Part shown: positions 9,182 through 18,579 of the stretch, piece by piece
Position numbering within the stretch: the stretch's first letter is position 1
Layout of the letters: each line of letters opens with the position of its first letter
From: Salinigranum halophilum
GTDB lineage: Archaea; Halobacteriota; Halobacteria; Halobacteriales; Haloferacaceae
Reading direction: 5' to 3'
Length of the DNA stretch: 64,000 bases
Assembly: GCF_007004735.1 (NCBI RefSeq)
Contig: NZ_ML660182.1
Location: 248,001-312,000 of the forward strand
Position numbers and translations under genes: made by a program
The notes under the pieces: generated by a model
Told to the model about the DNA's origin: nothing
The model's database searches: none
The model's input: the letters and a program-made list of their open reading frames with translations, nothing else

Positions 9182-10354
9182 GTGACACTCGACTCCGCCC
9201 CCACCCTCCCCGGGCCGACCCTCGGCGTCGTCGGCGGCGGCCAGCTCGGCCGGATGCTGGCCGAGGCCGCGGCTCCGCTCGGCGTCAGCGTGGTCGTGCT
9301 CGACCCGACCCCCGAGTGCCCCGCGTCGGTCGCTGCCGACCAGGTCGTCGGCTCCTTCGACGACCCCGAGGGGGTCGCCGACCTCGCCGCGCGGTGTGAC
9401 GTCCTCACCTACGAGATCGAACTCGCCGACCCGGACCTCCTCGACGAGGTGAGCCGAGCACACGACGTCCCGGTCCACCCCTCGCCCGACACGCTCCGCG
9501 TCATCGAGGACAAGTTCCACCAGAACCGGATGCTCTCGGACGCGAACGTCCCCGTCGCGCCGTTCCGCCGCGTCGAGAGCGTCGCCGACCTCGAATCGGC
9601 CGTCGACGAGTTCGACGGCGTCATGCTCAAGGCACGCCGCGGCGGCTACGACGGCCGCGGGAACGTGCCCGTGCCGACGCCGGCCGACGCCGCCGACGCG
9701 CTCGACCAGCTCGAGGGGATGGTCATGGCCGAGGCGTTCGTCGACTTCGACCGCGAACTCTCGGTCATCGGCTGTGTCGGCGACGACGAGATCCGAACGT
9801 TCCCCGTCGGCGAGAACGTCCACGAGGAGGAGATACTCAGAGAGACCGTCGTCCCGGCACGGACGACGGACGCGGTGGCCGACCGCGCACAGCGTGTCGC
9901 CCGCGACGTCCTCGCCGAACTCGCGGGCCGCGGCGTCTACGGCATCGAACTGTTCGAGGTCGACGGCAACATCCTCGTGAACGAGATCGCCCCGCGTCCG
10001 CACAACTCGGGCCACTGGAGCATCGAGGGTGCCGTCACCTCCCAGTTCGAACAGCACGTCCGTGCCGTGTTGGGGTGGCCGCTCGGGTCGACTCGACTGC
10101 GCGCGCCGACGGTGTCGGCGAACGTCCTCGGGACCGTCGACGCGCCACGGCCGGCGCGCCTCGGTAACGTCGACGCCGTTCTCGCCGCACCCGGCGCAGC
10201 GCTGCACTGGTACGGGAAACACGAGGTCCGTCCGCTGCGGAAGATGGGCCACGTGACGCTCGTGGGCGACGCCGGCGAGGGAGACGGCGTCGACGACACG
10301 GAGACGCTCCTCTCGCGCGCGAGAGAGACACGCGACAGCCTGACGTTTCACTGA
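9182..10354 (+). CDS. purK: N5-carboxyaminoimidazole ribonucleotide synthase
   Basis: A 390-aa ATP-grasp enzyme that adds bicarbonate to AIR at ATP expense in purine synthesis. It opens with GVVGGGQLGRMLAEAA, the PurK nucleotide-fold signature. It continues with the ATP-grasp lysine strand MLKARRGGYDGRGN and the C-terminal EIAPRPHNSGHWSIEG motif. The GTG start at 9182 was chosen because a TATA-like CTCTTATG lies about 27 bases upstream, giving a leaderless mRNA. PurE, which uses its product, follows after 36 bases. Confidence 0.94.
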   Translation: MTLDSAPTLPGPTLGVVGGGQLGRMLAEAAAPLGVSVVVLDPTPECPASVAADQVVGSFDDPEGVADLAARCDVLTYEIELADPDLLDEVSRAHDVPVHPSPDTLRVIEDKFHQNRMLSDANVPVAPFRRVESVADLESAVDEFDGVMLKARRGGYDGRGNVPVPTPADAADALDQLEGMVMAEAFVDFDRELSVIGCVGDDEIRTFPVGENVHEEEILRETVVPARTTDAVADRAQRVARDVLAELAGRGVYGIELFEVDGNILVNEIAPRPHNSGHWSIEGAVTSQFEQHVRAVLGWPLGSTRLRAPTVSANVLGTVDAPRPARLGNVDAVLAAPGAALHWYGKHEVRPLRKMGHVTLVGDAGEGDGVDDTETLLSRARETRDSLTFH

Positions 10355-10390
10355 CCACCACGCGACACTGACATTTCACCGACCCTGCCA

Positions 10391-11011
10391 ATGACCGACG
10401 AATCCGACCTCATCGACAGACTCCGCGACGAAGCCGCACAGGACCGCCCCGCAGAGGAGACCCCCGACGTGGGCATCATCATGGGCTCCGACTCGGACCT
10501 CCCCGTGATGGCGGGGGCGTACGAGGCACTCTCCGAACTCGGCTTCGGCGAGCAGACAGACTTCGGGGACTCCCCCGAGGAACGGTTCACCTTCGAGAGC
10601 TACGTCGTCTCCGCACACCGGACGCCCGACCTGATGTACGCCTACGCGGACACCGCGGAGGCGCGTGGCCTCGACGTCATCGTCGCCGGTGCCGGCGGCA
10701 AGAGCGCGGACCTCCCGAACATGACCGCCTCCATCGCGTTCCCGGTGCCCGTGGTGGGTGTCCCGGTTCAGGAGAAGTCCGTCGACTCCGTCATCGGGAT
10801 GCCGACCGGCGCGCCCATCACCGCGGTCGACGCGGGCAAGTCGTTCAACGCCGCCCTGTCGGCCGCGCAGGTGCTCGCGCGCGAACACGACGAGGTGAAC
10901 GAGCGACTCGTCGCGTTCCACGAGGGCCAGAAGGAGGGTGTCGCGGACGTCTCCCGGGCCCTCCACGACCTGGGACTCGAGGGGTTCCGCGCGCGCTCCG
11001 ACGAGTCGTAG
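10391..11011 (+). CDS. purE: N5-carboxyaminoimidazole ribonucleotide mutase
   Basis: A 206-aa class I PurE that converts N5-CAIR to CAIR. Key signatures are MGSDSDLPVM, the SAHRTPD loop with the catalytic His, and AGAGGKSADLPNM. Residues 1-28 form an acidic extension absent from bacterial PurE, and there is a short acidic insertion (GEQTDFGDSPEERF) before the SAHR loop, typical of halophiles. It is cotranscribed with purK. Confidence 0.94.
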   Translation: MTDESDLIDRLRDEAAQDRPAEETPDVGIIMGSDSDLPVMAGAYEALSELGFGEQTDFGDSPEERFTFESYVVSAHRTPDLMYAYADTAEARGLDVIVAGAGGKSADLPNMTASIAFPVPVVGVPVQEKSVDSVIGMPTGAPITAVDAGKSFNAALSAAQVLAREHDEVNERLVAFHEGQKEGVADVSRALHDLGLEGFRARSDES

Positions 11012-11131
11012 GCGGCAAACCGCCCGACAGCGGCATCGTCACGTGATATCACATGGCACGACTTTCTGCGAACGCTGTCGCTCCGTGAAGATAGCGGACG
11101 GAGCGGTGTTCGGTCGCCCGCCAGGGCACAA

Positions 11132-11184
11132 ATCAACGCTTATAATGGTGGTGTTCTAACCGACGGACGATAGGAGACTTCCGT
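11132..11184 (+). promoter_or_regulatory. Promoter and ribosome-binding site of the nuo operon
   Basis: A TATA box CTTATAATGG lies at about 11134-11144. It would place the start of transcription near 11165, giving a leader of about 20 bases. TAGGAGAC in this leader is a Shine-Dalgarno match 10 bases before the nuoA ATG. Most other genes in the window appear leaderless, so a true RBS here is notable. Confidence 0.55.
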
Positions 11185-11601
11185 ATGAACGATTGGATAG
11201 CAATCGGCGCGTTGGGCCTCGTCGGAATCGGCCTCCCCCTGGGGATGATGGCCGCTTCGGCGATTCTGCGCCCGACCGTGCCGGAACAAGGCAAGAGCGC
11301 CACCTACGAGAGCGGTGAGGTGCCGACAGGGACGGCGCGCGTCCAGTTCAACATTCAGTACTACATGGTCGCGCTGCTGTTCGTCATCTTCGACATCGAA
11401 ACCGTTCTCATCCTCCCGTGGACCGTCATCTACCGGTCCGCGCTCGAACAGGGCGCGAGCCTGGCGACCGTGTTGCTGCCGATGCTGATATTCATCGGCG
11501 TGCTGGTCGTCGGCCTCGTGTGGGCGTGGCGTAACGGCGCCGTCAGGTGGGTCAAGAGCCCGCGTGCGAGCCGCCGGAAGACAGAGAGACAAGACGCATG
11601 A
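11185..11601 (+). CDS. nuoA: Complex I subunit A
   Basis: A 138-aa membrane subunit with three helices at about 5-27, 60-82 and 89-112. The loop after helix 1 has KSATYESGEVPTGTARVQF, the conserved subunit A loop (S/YECG type) where Ser replaces the usual Cys. FNIQYYMVALLFVIFDIE follows, also conserved. It is the first gene of an 11-gene operon and its stop overlaps nuoB (ATGA). The subunit sits at the junction of the membrane arm with the peripheral arm near the quinone site. Confidence 0.93.
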   Translation: MNDWIAIGALGLVGIGLPLGMMAASAILRPTVPEQGKSATYESGEVPTGTARVQFNIQYYMVALLFVIFDIETVLILPWTVIYRSALEQGASLATVLLPMLIFIGVLVVGLVWAWRNGAVRWVKSPRASRRKTERQDA

Positions 11602-12299
11602 GCAGCGACAACAAACCGTTCGTAACCGACGACGCACAAGTACAGACCGCGACCCGGGACGCCCGGATGGCTGGGGCAGACGACCGGTTCAACTCGACGC
11701 TGCGTGAGGCGTTCGGCTCCTCGCCGTTCATTCTCACGAAGTTCGACCAGTTCATGAACTGGGTCCGCGGGTCGTCGATGTTCATGCTGCAGTTCGGTAT
11801 CGCCTGCTGCAGCATCGAGATGATGCACACCTACGCCGTCAAGCACGACCTCGACCGCTTCGGTGCCGGTGTGCCGCGGGCTTCCCCGCGACAGGCGGAC
11901 GTCATCATCGTCCCCGGGACCATCGTCTCGAAGTTCGCCCCGCGCATGAAGCGCGTCTACGACCAGATGCCCGAGCCGAAGTTCGTCATCGGCATGGGTT
12001 CGTGTACCATCTCCGGTGGGCCGTTCCAGGAGGGGTACAACGTCATCAAGGGCGCAGAGGAGGTCATCCCGGTCGACATCCACGTCCCGGGCTGTCCCCC
12101 GCGCCCCGAGGCGCTCGTCTACGGCGTCGCGAAGCTCCAAGAGCGCATCGCCAACGGCGAGTCCTCGCCGGTGACGGTGAAACCCTACGAACTCGAACAG
12201 TTCGGCGACCTCGAGCGCGACGAAATCGTCGACCAACTGGCCGAGGAGATCGACACCGACGACCTCGTCATGCGCTACAACTGGGGTGACTCGCCATGA
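11598..12299 (+). CDS. nuoB: Complex I subunit B (cluster N2)
   Basis: A 233-aa peripheral subunit that carries the terminal 4Fe-4S cluster N2 and passes electrons to the quinone. Cluster ligands are visible in [17 protein letters not shown] and [12 protein letters not shown] 60-residue N-terminal and a 40-residue C-terminal acidic extension surround the core. The start ATG (11598) gives the ATGA overlap with nuoA. The longer frame upstream is not needed. Confidence 0.95.
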   Translation: MSSDNKPFVTDDAQVQTATRDARMAGADDRFNSTLREAFGSSPFILTKFDQFMNWVRGSSMFMLQFGIACCSIEMMHTYAVKHDLDRFGAGVPRASPRQADVIIVPGTIVSKFAPRMKRVYDQMPEPKFVIGMGSCTISGGPFQEGYNVIKGAEEVIPVDIHVPGCPPRPEALVYGVAKLQERIANGESSPVTVKPYELEQFGDLERDEIVDQLAEEIDTDDLVMRYNWGDSP

Positions 12300-13972
12300 G
12301 TCTCGAAGAGCCCGCCGACTCGACGCCAGAACTCGTCGAGGAGTCCCTTCCGACCACGGGCGACGAGCTCGAGGAACTGCTGGGCGAGCACGTCCTCAAG
12401 CGTGACGACCACCTGAACGCGCCCGGCTTCGAGATTCGCCCCGACGCCGTCCAGGACGTCCTCTCGACGCTCAAGCAGGAGGCCGGCTTCGACCACCTCT
12501 CGTGTGTCACCGCACAGGAGTACGAGGACCGCTACGAGTCCATCTACCACCTCACCTCCTACGACGACCGCACGCGGGAGGCGAGCGTCGTCGTCCCCAC
12601 CGCCAAGGACGCCCCCAAGAGCCAGACGGCCGAGCCGGTGTTCCGGACCGCCGACTGGCACGAACGCGAAGCGTACGACCTGGTCGGTATCGAGTACGAG
12701 GGTCACCCCGACCTCCGACGCATCCTCCTCCCCGAGACGTGGCAGGGTCACCCCCTCGGCCTCGACTACGACCAGGACCGCCCGCAGATCGTCACCCTCA
12801 AAGAGCACGCCAACCCGCTGCAGGAAGACCACGCCGACGACGAGGGCAACACGATGTTCGTCAACATCGGCCCGCACCACCCGGCGACCCACGGCGTGCT
12901 TCACGTGAAGACGACGCTCGACGGCGAGCAGATCGCCGACCTCGAGTCCGACATCGGCTACCTCCACCGCTGTGAAGAGCAGCTGTGCCAGCAGGGGACC
13001 TACCGCTATCAGATCATGCCGTACCCCGACCGCTGGGACTACATCTCGGCGGGGCTGCTCAACGAGTGGGCGTACGCGCGCGCGGCCGAAGACATGGCCG
13101 ACATCGAGGTGCCCGAGTACGCACAGATCATCCGGACCCTGGGTGCGGAGGTCTGCCGCATCGCCTCGCACATGCTCGCCGTCGGGACGTTCGCGCTGGA
13201 CGTCTACGGCGACTTCACGGCCATCTTCATGTACGCGGTCCGCGACCGCGAGAAGGCCCAGAACATCCTGGAAGACCTCACCGGACAGCGGCTGATGTTC
13301 AACTACTTCCGGTTAGGGGGAGTGGTCTGGGACCTCCCCGAACCCCGCGAGGACTTCTTCGACAAGATTCGGACGTTCCTCGACGAACTCCCCGAGGCAC
13401 TCGAGGAGTACCACGACATGATCTCGGCGAACGAGATTCTGCAGGTCCGCACCGTCGGGACCGGCGTCTTACCGCCGGAGGTCGCCAAGTCCTACGGCGC
13501 GACCGGGCCGGTCGCCCGCGGGTCGGGCGTCGACTACGACCTCCGTCGGGACGACCCCTACGGCTACTACGACGAACTCGACTGGGACGTCGTCACCGAG
13601 GACGGCTGCGACAACTTCTCGCGCCTGCTCGTGCGCCTGCGCGAGGTCGAGGAGTCGGCGAAGATCATCGAACAGTGCGTCGACCTGCTCGAGGACTGGC
13701 CCGAAGAGGAGCGGAACATCCAGGCGAACGTGCCCCGGACCATCCGCCCGGACGACGACACGGAGATCTACCGGGCGGTCGAGGGGGCGAAGGGCGAACT
13801 CGGCATCTACATGCGCGCCGACGGGACGGACAAGCCCGCCCGATTCAAGATCCGCTCGCCGTGCTTCTCGAACCTCCAGACGCTCCCCGAGATGAGTGAG
13901 GGAGAGTACATCCCCGACATGATCGCCTCGCTCGGCAGCCTCGACATCGTGCTCGGTGAGGTGGATCGCTGA
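12296..13972 (+). CDS. nuoCD: Complex I fused subunits C and D
   Basis: A 558-aa fusion. Residues about 50-185 are the 30-kDa NuoC domain, ending in the family signature around [20 protein letters not shown]. Residues about 190-558 are the 49-kDa NuoD domain with [13 protein letters not shown] and the C-terminal [14 protein letters not shown]. NuoD shapes the quinone cavity; its His pair lies in HHPATHG. The CD fusion also occurs in enterobacteria. ATGA overlap with nuoB and a one-base overlap with nuoH indicate coupled translation. Confidence 0.95.
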   Translation: MSLEEPADSTPELVEESLPTTGDELEELLGEHVLKRDDHLNAPGFEIRPDAVQDVLSTLKQEAGFDHLSCVTAQEYEDRYESIYHLTSYDDRTREASVVVPTAKDAPKSQTAEPVFRTADWHEREAYDLVGIEYEGHPDLRRILLPETWQGHPLGLDYDQDRPQIVTLKEHANPLQEDHADDEGNTMFVNIGPHHPATHGVLHVKTTLDGEQIADLESDIGYLHRCEEQLCQQGTYRYQIMPYPDRWDYISAGLLNEWAYARAAEDMADIEVPEYAQIIRTLGAEVCRIASHMLAVGTFALDVYGDFTAIFMYAVRDREKAQNILEDLTGQRLMFNYFRLGGVVWDLPEPREDFFDKIRTFLDELPEALEEYHDMISANEILQVRTVGTGVLPPEVAKSYGATGPVARGSGVDYDLRRDDPYGYYDELDWDVVTEDGCDNFSRLLVRLREVEESAKIIEQCVDLLEDWPEEERNIQANVPRTIRPDDDTEIYRAVEGAKGELGIYMRADGTDKPARFKIRSPCFSNLQTLPEMSEGEYIPDMIASLGSLDIVLGEVDR

Positions 13973-15039
13973 TGCTCGCGGAGGCGCTCTTACAGTCGAG
14001 CGCGCCGCTCCCCGACGCGATCGCGCGGCTCCTCGGGCTCGACGGTCTCGCGGGTGCCGTCGTCGGCGGCCTCATCGGAGCGTTCATCATCGCGAACCTG
14101 ATGCTGACGATGACGGCCGTCGCCGGCCCCTGGGCGAAGCGGAAGATCACCGCCGCCTTCACCGACAGGATCGCCGTCAACCGTATCGGTCCGTTCGGTC
14201 TGCTCATCATCGTCGCGGACGCGGTCCGACTGCTCTCGAAGGAGCTCATCGTTCCCGAAGGCGTGGACCGGCCGGCGTGGGACCTCGCACCCATCGTCCT
14301 GCCCTTCTCGGCTCTCCTCGGGTTCGCCGTCATCCCGTTCGGGAACGGCATCCAGTTGGCCGACCCCGAGACCGGGCTGGCGTTCGCCTTCGCGGCGGCG
14401 TCGATCGCCTCACTCGGCCTGGTGATGGCGGGCTACGCATCGAACAACAAGTACTCGCTGCTCGGTGGCCTGCGCTCTATCGCACAGAACATCGCGTACG
14501 AGATTCCGCTCCTGATTACGGCCGCGTCGGTCGTCATCTTCACCGGGACGCTTCAGATGAGCGGCATCGTCTCCGCACAGGCGGAGCCGCTCGTCACCGT
14601 CGCGGGCGTGACGATTCCGCAGTGGTTCGCGTTCGTCAACCCGTTCGCGTTCGTCCTGTTCATGGCGGCGAACATGGCCGAGATCGGCCGCAACCCGTTC
14701 GACATCCCGGAGGCGCCGACCGAAATCGTCGCCGGCTACCAGACGGAGTACTCCTCGGTGTACTTCGTCCTCTTCTATCTCGGCGAGTTCATCCACATCT
14801 TCCTCGGCGGCGCGCTCGCCGCCGTGTTGTTCCTCGGCGGGCCGGCCGGCCCGGTCCTGCCGGGCTTCGTGTGGATGATCATCAAGATGTGGGCGTTCTT
14901 CCTGTTCACGCAGTGGTGCCGCTCGGCGGTGCCCCGCGTCCGCATCGACCAGCTCATCGAGATCGGCTGGAAGGGTATGCTCGTCCTTTCGTTTGCGAAC
15001 CTGGTGCTCACGGCCATCATCGTGGGGGTGATCGCGTAA
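13972..15039 (+). CDS. nuoH: Complex I subunit H
   Basis: A 355-aa membrane subunit with eight or nine helices that forms the end of the quinone channel. Conserved loops include DRIAVNRIGPFGLLI, AEIGRNPFDIPEAPTE and EYSSVYFVLFYLGEF. The ATG at 13972 overlaps the nuoCD stop by one base. Confidence 0.95.
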   Translation: MLAEALLQSSAPLPDAIARLLGLDGLAGAVVGGLIGAFIIANLMLTMTAVAGPWAKRKITAAFTDRIAVNRIGPFGLLIIVADAVRLLSKELIVPEGVDRPAWDLAPIVLPFSALLGFAVIPFGNGIQLADPETGLAFAFAAASIASLGLVMAGYASNNKYSLLGGLRSIAQNIAYEIPLLITAASVVIFTGTLQMSGIVSAQAEPLVTVAGVTIPQWFAFVNPFAFVLFMAANMAEIGRNPFDIPEAPTEIVAGYQTEYSSVYFVLFYLGEFIHIFLGGALAAVLFLGGPAGPVLPGFVWMIIKMWAFFLFTQWCRSAVPRVRIDQLIEIGWKGMLVLSFANLVLTAIIVGVIA

Positions 15040-15040
15040 C

Positions 15041-15502
15041 ATGATTGGAATACTCAAAGGAATGGCAGTAACGATGAAACACGCACTCGACGGTCAGACG
15101 TTCACCGTCGAGTACCCCGAAGCGGAACCCGAGGTGAGCCCGCGGTTCAGAGGGGTTCACAAGTTCTCACAGGAGCGGTGTATCTGGTGCCGCCAGTGTG
15201 AGAACGTCTGTCCGAACGACACCATCCAGATCGTCACGGACGACAAGCGCAACGGGGAGCAGTACAACCTCCACATCGGGCAGTGTATCTACTGCCGGCT
15301 CTGTGAGGAGGTCTGTCCCGTCGACGCCATCCTGCTCACGCAGAACTTCGAGTTCACCGCGGACACGAAGAACGACTTCGTCTACAACAAAGAACAGCTC
15401 AAGAACGTTCCCTGGTACAAAGGGATGGACCCGCTCAACGAGCGCAACCCCGACCGCAACGCGTGGGTCGGTGAGAGCGACGGCGAGGTCGACTACCAGT
15501 AA
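15041..15502 (+). CDS. nuoI: Complex I subunit I (2x 4Fe-4S ferredoxin type)
   Basis: A 153-aa iron-sulfur subunit with two classical ferredoxin motifs, CIWCRQCENVCP and CIYCRLCEEVCP, which hold clusters N6a and N6b. With NuoB it forms the electron wire. The ATG right after the nuoH stop is used here; a second Met eight codons in (MAVTMKHAL) is possible. Confidence 0.94.
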   Translation: MIGILKGMAVTMKHALDGQTFTVEYPEAEPEVSPRFRGVHKFSQERCIWCRQCENVCPNDTIQIVTDDKRNGEQYNLHIGQCIYCRLCEEVCPVDAILLTQNFEFTADTKNDFVYNKEQLKNVPWYKGMDPLNERNPDRNAWVGESDGEVDYQ

Positions 15503-15556
15503 TCGCCGAGAGCGTTCTCGAAATCTTCAAAGGGCATCCACAAGGAGACACACACA

Positions 15557-15841
15557 ATGGCTACCGTTTATGAAATGGCCGCGTTCTTGCTGTTCGCGCT
15601 CGTCACAGTCGGGAGCAGCATCGGCGTCGTCCTCGTGCGGGACGTCTGGCACTCCGCACTGTTGCTCGGGGCGGCGCTGTTGAGCGTCGCGGTGCACTAC
15701 GTGATGTTGCAGGCGGAGTTCCTCGCCGCCATGCAGATCCTCGTCTACGTGGGCGGGGTTCTCATCCTCATCACGTTCGCCGTGATGCTGACGCGGACAG
15801 AACCGACAGACGCGGACGAACCGGAGGTGAGCCGCACATGA
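15557..15841 (+). CDS. nuoJ: Complex I subunit J, N-terminal part
   Basis: A 94-aa membrane protein that corresponds to the first three helices of NuoJ, with FLAAMQILVYVGGVLILITFAVML as the recognisable helix. In most bacteria NuoJ is one chain of about 170-200 aa; here it is split into two genes, as in other haloarchaea. A Shine-Dalgarno-like AAGGAG lies 11 bases before the ATG, after a 54-base gap, so translation restarts here. Its end overlaps the next gene (ATGA). Confidence 0.88.
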   Translation: MATVYEMAAFLLFALVTVGSSIGVVLVRDVWHSALLLGAALLSVAVHYVMLQAEFLAAMQILVYVGGVLILITFAVMLTRTEPTDADEPEVSRT

Positions 15842-16257
15842 AACCAACCACACGACCCGAACTCGACCTGGGTTCGCATCTCGTTCCCGGGCTCGCGGCG
15901 GTCGCGCTGTTCGCGGTGATGGCCGGCGCGTTCCTCACCGCACAGTTCCCCGAACCACAGGGCTTCCCGGCCGACGCGAACGTCACCGCGAGCATCGGCT
16001 ACGCGATGTTCAACCTCGACTTCGGCTCCGTCCCCGCGGAGTCGTTCCTCGTGGCGTTCCTCGTCATCGCCATCGCGCTCGACGCGGCGCTCGACGGGGC
16101 GATCATCCTCGCGCGTCGCGAGGACGACGGCAAGACGGTCTCGCTGCTCACCGACGGCGGGCGCGAACTGAAGCGCACCGTCTTCGGCGACGACACCGAG
16201 TCCGAATCCGACACCGACGCCGACGAGGACACAGGCGCATCCGGAGGTGACCGCTGA
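15838..16257 (+). CDS. nuoJ2: Complex I subunit J, C-terminal part
   Basis: A 139-aa protein with two hydrophobic helices (about 18-38 and 64-90) and an acidic soluble tail (TESESDTDADEDTG). Position between nuoJ1 and nuoK, and the split arrangement of haloarchaeal NuoJ, assign it as the second half. Its sequence alone is poorly conserved. ATGA/TGATG overlaps tie it to both neighbours. Confidence 0.8.
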   Translation: MKPTTRPELDLGSHLVPGLAAVALFAVMAGAFLTAQFPEPQGFPADANVTASIGYAMFNLDFGSVPAESFLVAFLVIAIALDAALDGAIILARREDDGKTVSLLTDGGRELKRTVFGDDTESESDTDADEDTGASGGDR

Positions 16258-16559
16258 TGGTGCCGCCGGAGTGGTATCTCCTGCTCTCGGGGGCGGTGTT
16301 CTGCATCGGTCTGTTCGGCATCCTGACGAAGCGCAACGCGCTGCTCTTCTTGATGTCCGTCGAGCTGATGTTGAACGCCGCGAACATCAACCTCGTCGCG
16401 TTCTCTCAGTTCTGGGGGAACGTCACGGGGCAGACGTTCGGGCTGTTCACGATGGCACTCGCAGCCGCCGAGGTGGCGGTCGGTATCGGCATCATTCTCG
16501 TACTGTACCGCAACTTCAAGGACGTCGACGTGACCGTCCCGAAGACGATGAGGTGGTAA
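16257..16559 (+). CDS. nuoK: Complex I subunit K
   Basis: A 100-aa, three-helix subunit. ELMLNAANINLVAF carries the conserved Glu of helix 2 that takes part in proton transfer, and LAAAEVAVGIGIILVLYR carries the Glu of helix 3. The length equals the bacterial protein. Confidence 0.94.
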   Translation: MVPPEWYLLLSGAVFCIGLFGILTKRNALLFLMSVELMLNAANINLVAFSQFWGNVTGQTFGLFTMALAAAEVAVGIGIILVLYRNFKDVDVTVPKTMRW

Positions 16560-16560
16560 G

Positions 16561-18579
16561 ATGGCAGGAATATTCGACTTCGCGCCGGCCATCGTCCTCT
16601 TGCCGTTCTTCTCGTTCGTCATCGCCCTCTTCGCTGGGCGATACATGCCGAAGGGCGGGGCGCTGGCGGGCATCGCGGCGACCGGCGGATCGCTTCTCCT
16701 GTCCATCGGTGTGGCCTTACAGGTCGCCGGTGGCGGGGCGTACAATCAGACGCTCTACACGTGGGCCGAAGGGCTCGATGCGGTCGACCTGACGTTCGGA
16801 CTCCTCCTCGACCCGCTGAGCGCGATGATGCTCGTCATCGTCTCGCTCGTGGCGTTCCTCGTCCACCTCTTCTCGCTGGGGTATATGAACGACGAGGGCG
16901 AGACCGGACTCCCTCGGTACTACGCCGCGCTCGGCCTCTTCAGCGCGAGTATGCTCGGCTTCGTCGTCAGCGACAACCTGCTGATGGCGTTCATGTTCTT
17001 CGAGCTGGTGGGGCTGTGTTCGTACCTGCTCATCGGCTTCTGGTTCCGCGAGGCCGGCCCGCCGTCGGCGGCGAAGAAGGCGTTCTTGGTCACCCGGTTC
17101 GGTGACTACTTCTTCCTCGTCGGTGTCGTCGCCGTCTTCGCGACGTTCGGGACCGCCGCGTTCGCGGGCGAGGGGTCGTTCCCCGTCCTCGCCGAACAGG
17201 CCATCGCGGGCGAGGCGAGCGTCAACACGCTCGGCTTCGCGCCGCAGACGTGGTTCACCGTCGTCGGCCTGCTCGTCCTCGGCGGCGTCATCGGGAAGTC
17301 CGCGCAGTTCCCGCTGCACACCTGGCTCCCCGACGCGATGGAGGGCCCGACGCCCGTCTCCGCGCTCATCCACGCCGCGACGATGGTCGCAGCCGGCGTC
17401 TATCTCGTCGCGCGGATGTACGGCTTCTACGCCGTCTCGCCCACCGCCTTGGCGGTCATCGCCCTCGTCGGTGGGTTCACCGCCCTCGTCGCCGCGACGA
17501 TGGGCGTCGTCAAGCGCGAGATCAAGCAGGTGCTCGCGTACTCGACCATCTCCCAGTACGGCTACATCATGCTCGGCCTGGGCGCGGGCGGCTACGTCGC
17601 CGCGACCTTCCACCTGATGACCCACGCGTTCTTCAAGGCGCTGCTCTTCTTGGGTGCGGGGTCGGTCATCATCGCGATGCACCACAACGAGAACATGTGG
17701 GACATGGGCGGACTCAAAGAGAAGATGCCCGTGACCTACTACACGTTCCTCGCGGGGTCGCTCGCGCTCGCGGGCATCTTCCCGTTCTCGGGCTTCTGGT
17801 CGAAAGACGAGGTGCTCTACGAGACGCTCATCCACGGTCTGGGTGGCTCGCCCATCCTGCTCGCCGCCTACGCGATGGGGCTGTTAGCCGTCTTCTTCAC
17901 CGGCTTCTACACCTTCCGGATGGTGTTCCTCACCTTCCACGGGAAGCCGCGGTCGGAGACGGCGCGTGATCCCCACGGCGTGCGGTGGAACGTGAAGGTC
18001 CCGCTCGTGGTGCTGGGGACGCTCGCGGCCGTCACGGGCGTCGTCAACATGGTGCCGGTGGAGAAGCTCCTCGGCATCGGCGGCATCGACTTCCTCCACC
18101 AGTGGCTCGACGGCGGCTTCGAGTCGCTCACGGCCCACCACTACGGGGACGTCCTGCCCTACAGTTCGGCGTACATCGGCGGCGAGGCGGCGACCGTCGC
18201 CATCGGCGCGGCCGTCTCGCTTGGCCTCGCCCTCGCGGGTGCGCTGCTCGCGTACACGCTGTACAACGTCCCCGAGCCGGTCGAACACACCGACAAGCTC
18301 GGCGGCATCAAGACGCTGCTGTACAACAACTACTACCAGGACGAGTACCAGGTCTGGCTCGCTGAGGACGTCGTCCGGCCCATCGCTCGGGTCGCCGACA
18401 AGTTCGACCAGGGCGTCGTCGACGGCGTCGTCAACGGCGTCTCCTCCGTCAGCCTCATGACCGGCTCGCGGATGCGCCGCATCCAGACGGGTGTCGTCTC
18501 GAACTACGCGGTGCTCTTGACACTCGGGCTGACGGCGCTCTTGGTAGTGTTCGGTCTGATGGGAGGTTGGTTCGCATGA
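16561..18579 (+). CDS. nuoL: Complex I subunit L (antiporter-like)
   Basis: A 672-aa antiporter-like subunit with about 16 helices. Family landmarks are LLDPLSAMMLVIVSLVAFL near the N-terminus, FELVGLCSYLLIGFW with the conserved Glu, KSAQFPLHTWLPDAMEGPTPVSALIHAATMVAAGVYL in segments around the central Lys, and a C-terminal lateral helix region. It pumps protons at the distal end of the membrane arm. Confidence 0.95.
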   Translation: MAGIFDFAPAIVLLPFFSFVIALFAGRYMPKGGALAGIAATGGSLLLSIGVALQVAGGGAYNQTLYTWAEGLDAVDLTFGLLLDPLSAMMLVIVSLVAFLVHLFSLGYMNDEGETGLPRYYAALGLFSASMLGFVVSDNLLMAFMFFELVGLCSYLLIGFWFREAGPPSAAKKAFLVTRFGDYFFLVGVVAVFATFGTAAFAGEGSFPVLAEQAIAGEASVNTLGFAPQTWFTVVGLLVLGGVIGKSAQFPLHTWLPDAMEGPTPVSALIHAATMVAAGVYLVARMYGFYAVSPTALAVIALVGGFTALVAATMGVVKREIKQVLAYSTISQYGYIMLGLGAGGYVAATFHLMTHAFFKALLFLGAGSVIIAMHHNENMWDMGGLKEKMPVTYYTFLAGSLALAGIFPFSGFWSKDEVLYETLIHGLGGSPILLAAYAMGLLAVFFTGFYTFRMVFLTFHGKPRSETARDPHGVRWNVKVPLVVLGTLAAVTGVVNMVPVEKLLGIGGIDFLHQWLDGGFESLTAHHYGDVLPYSSAYIGGEAATVAIGAAVSLGLALAGALLAYTLYNVPEPVEHTDKLGGIKTLLYNNYYQDEYQVWLAEDVVRPIARVADKFDQGVVDGVVNGVSSVSLMTGSRMRRIQTGVVSNYAVLLTLGLTALLVVFGLMGGWFA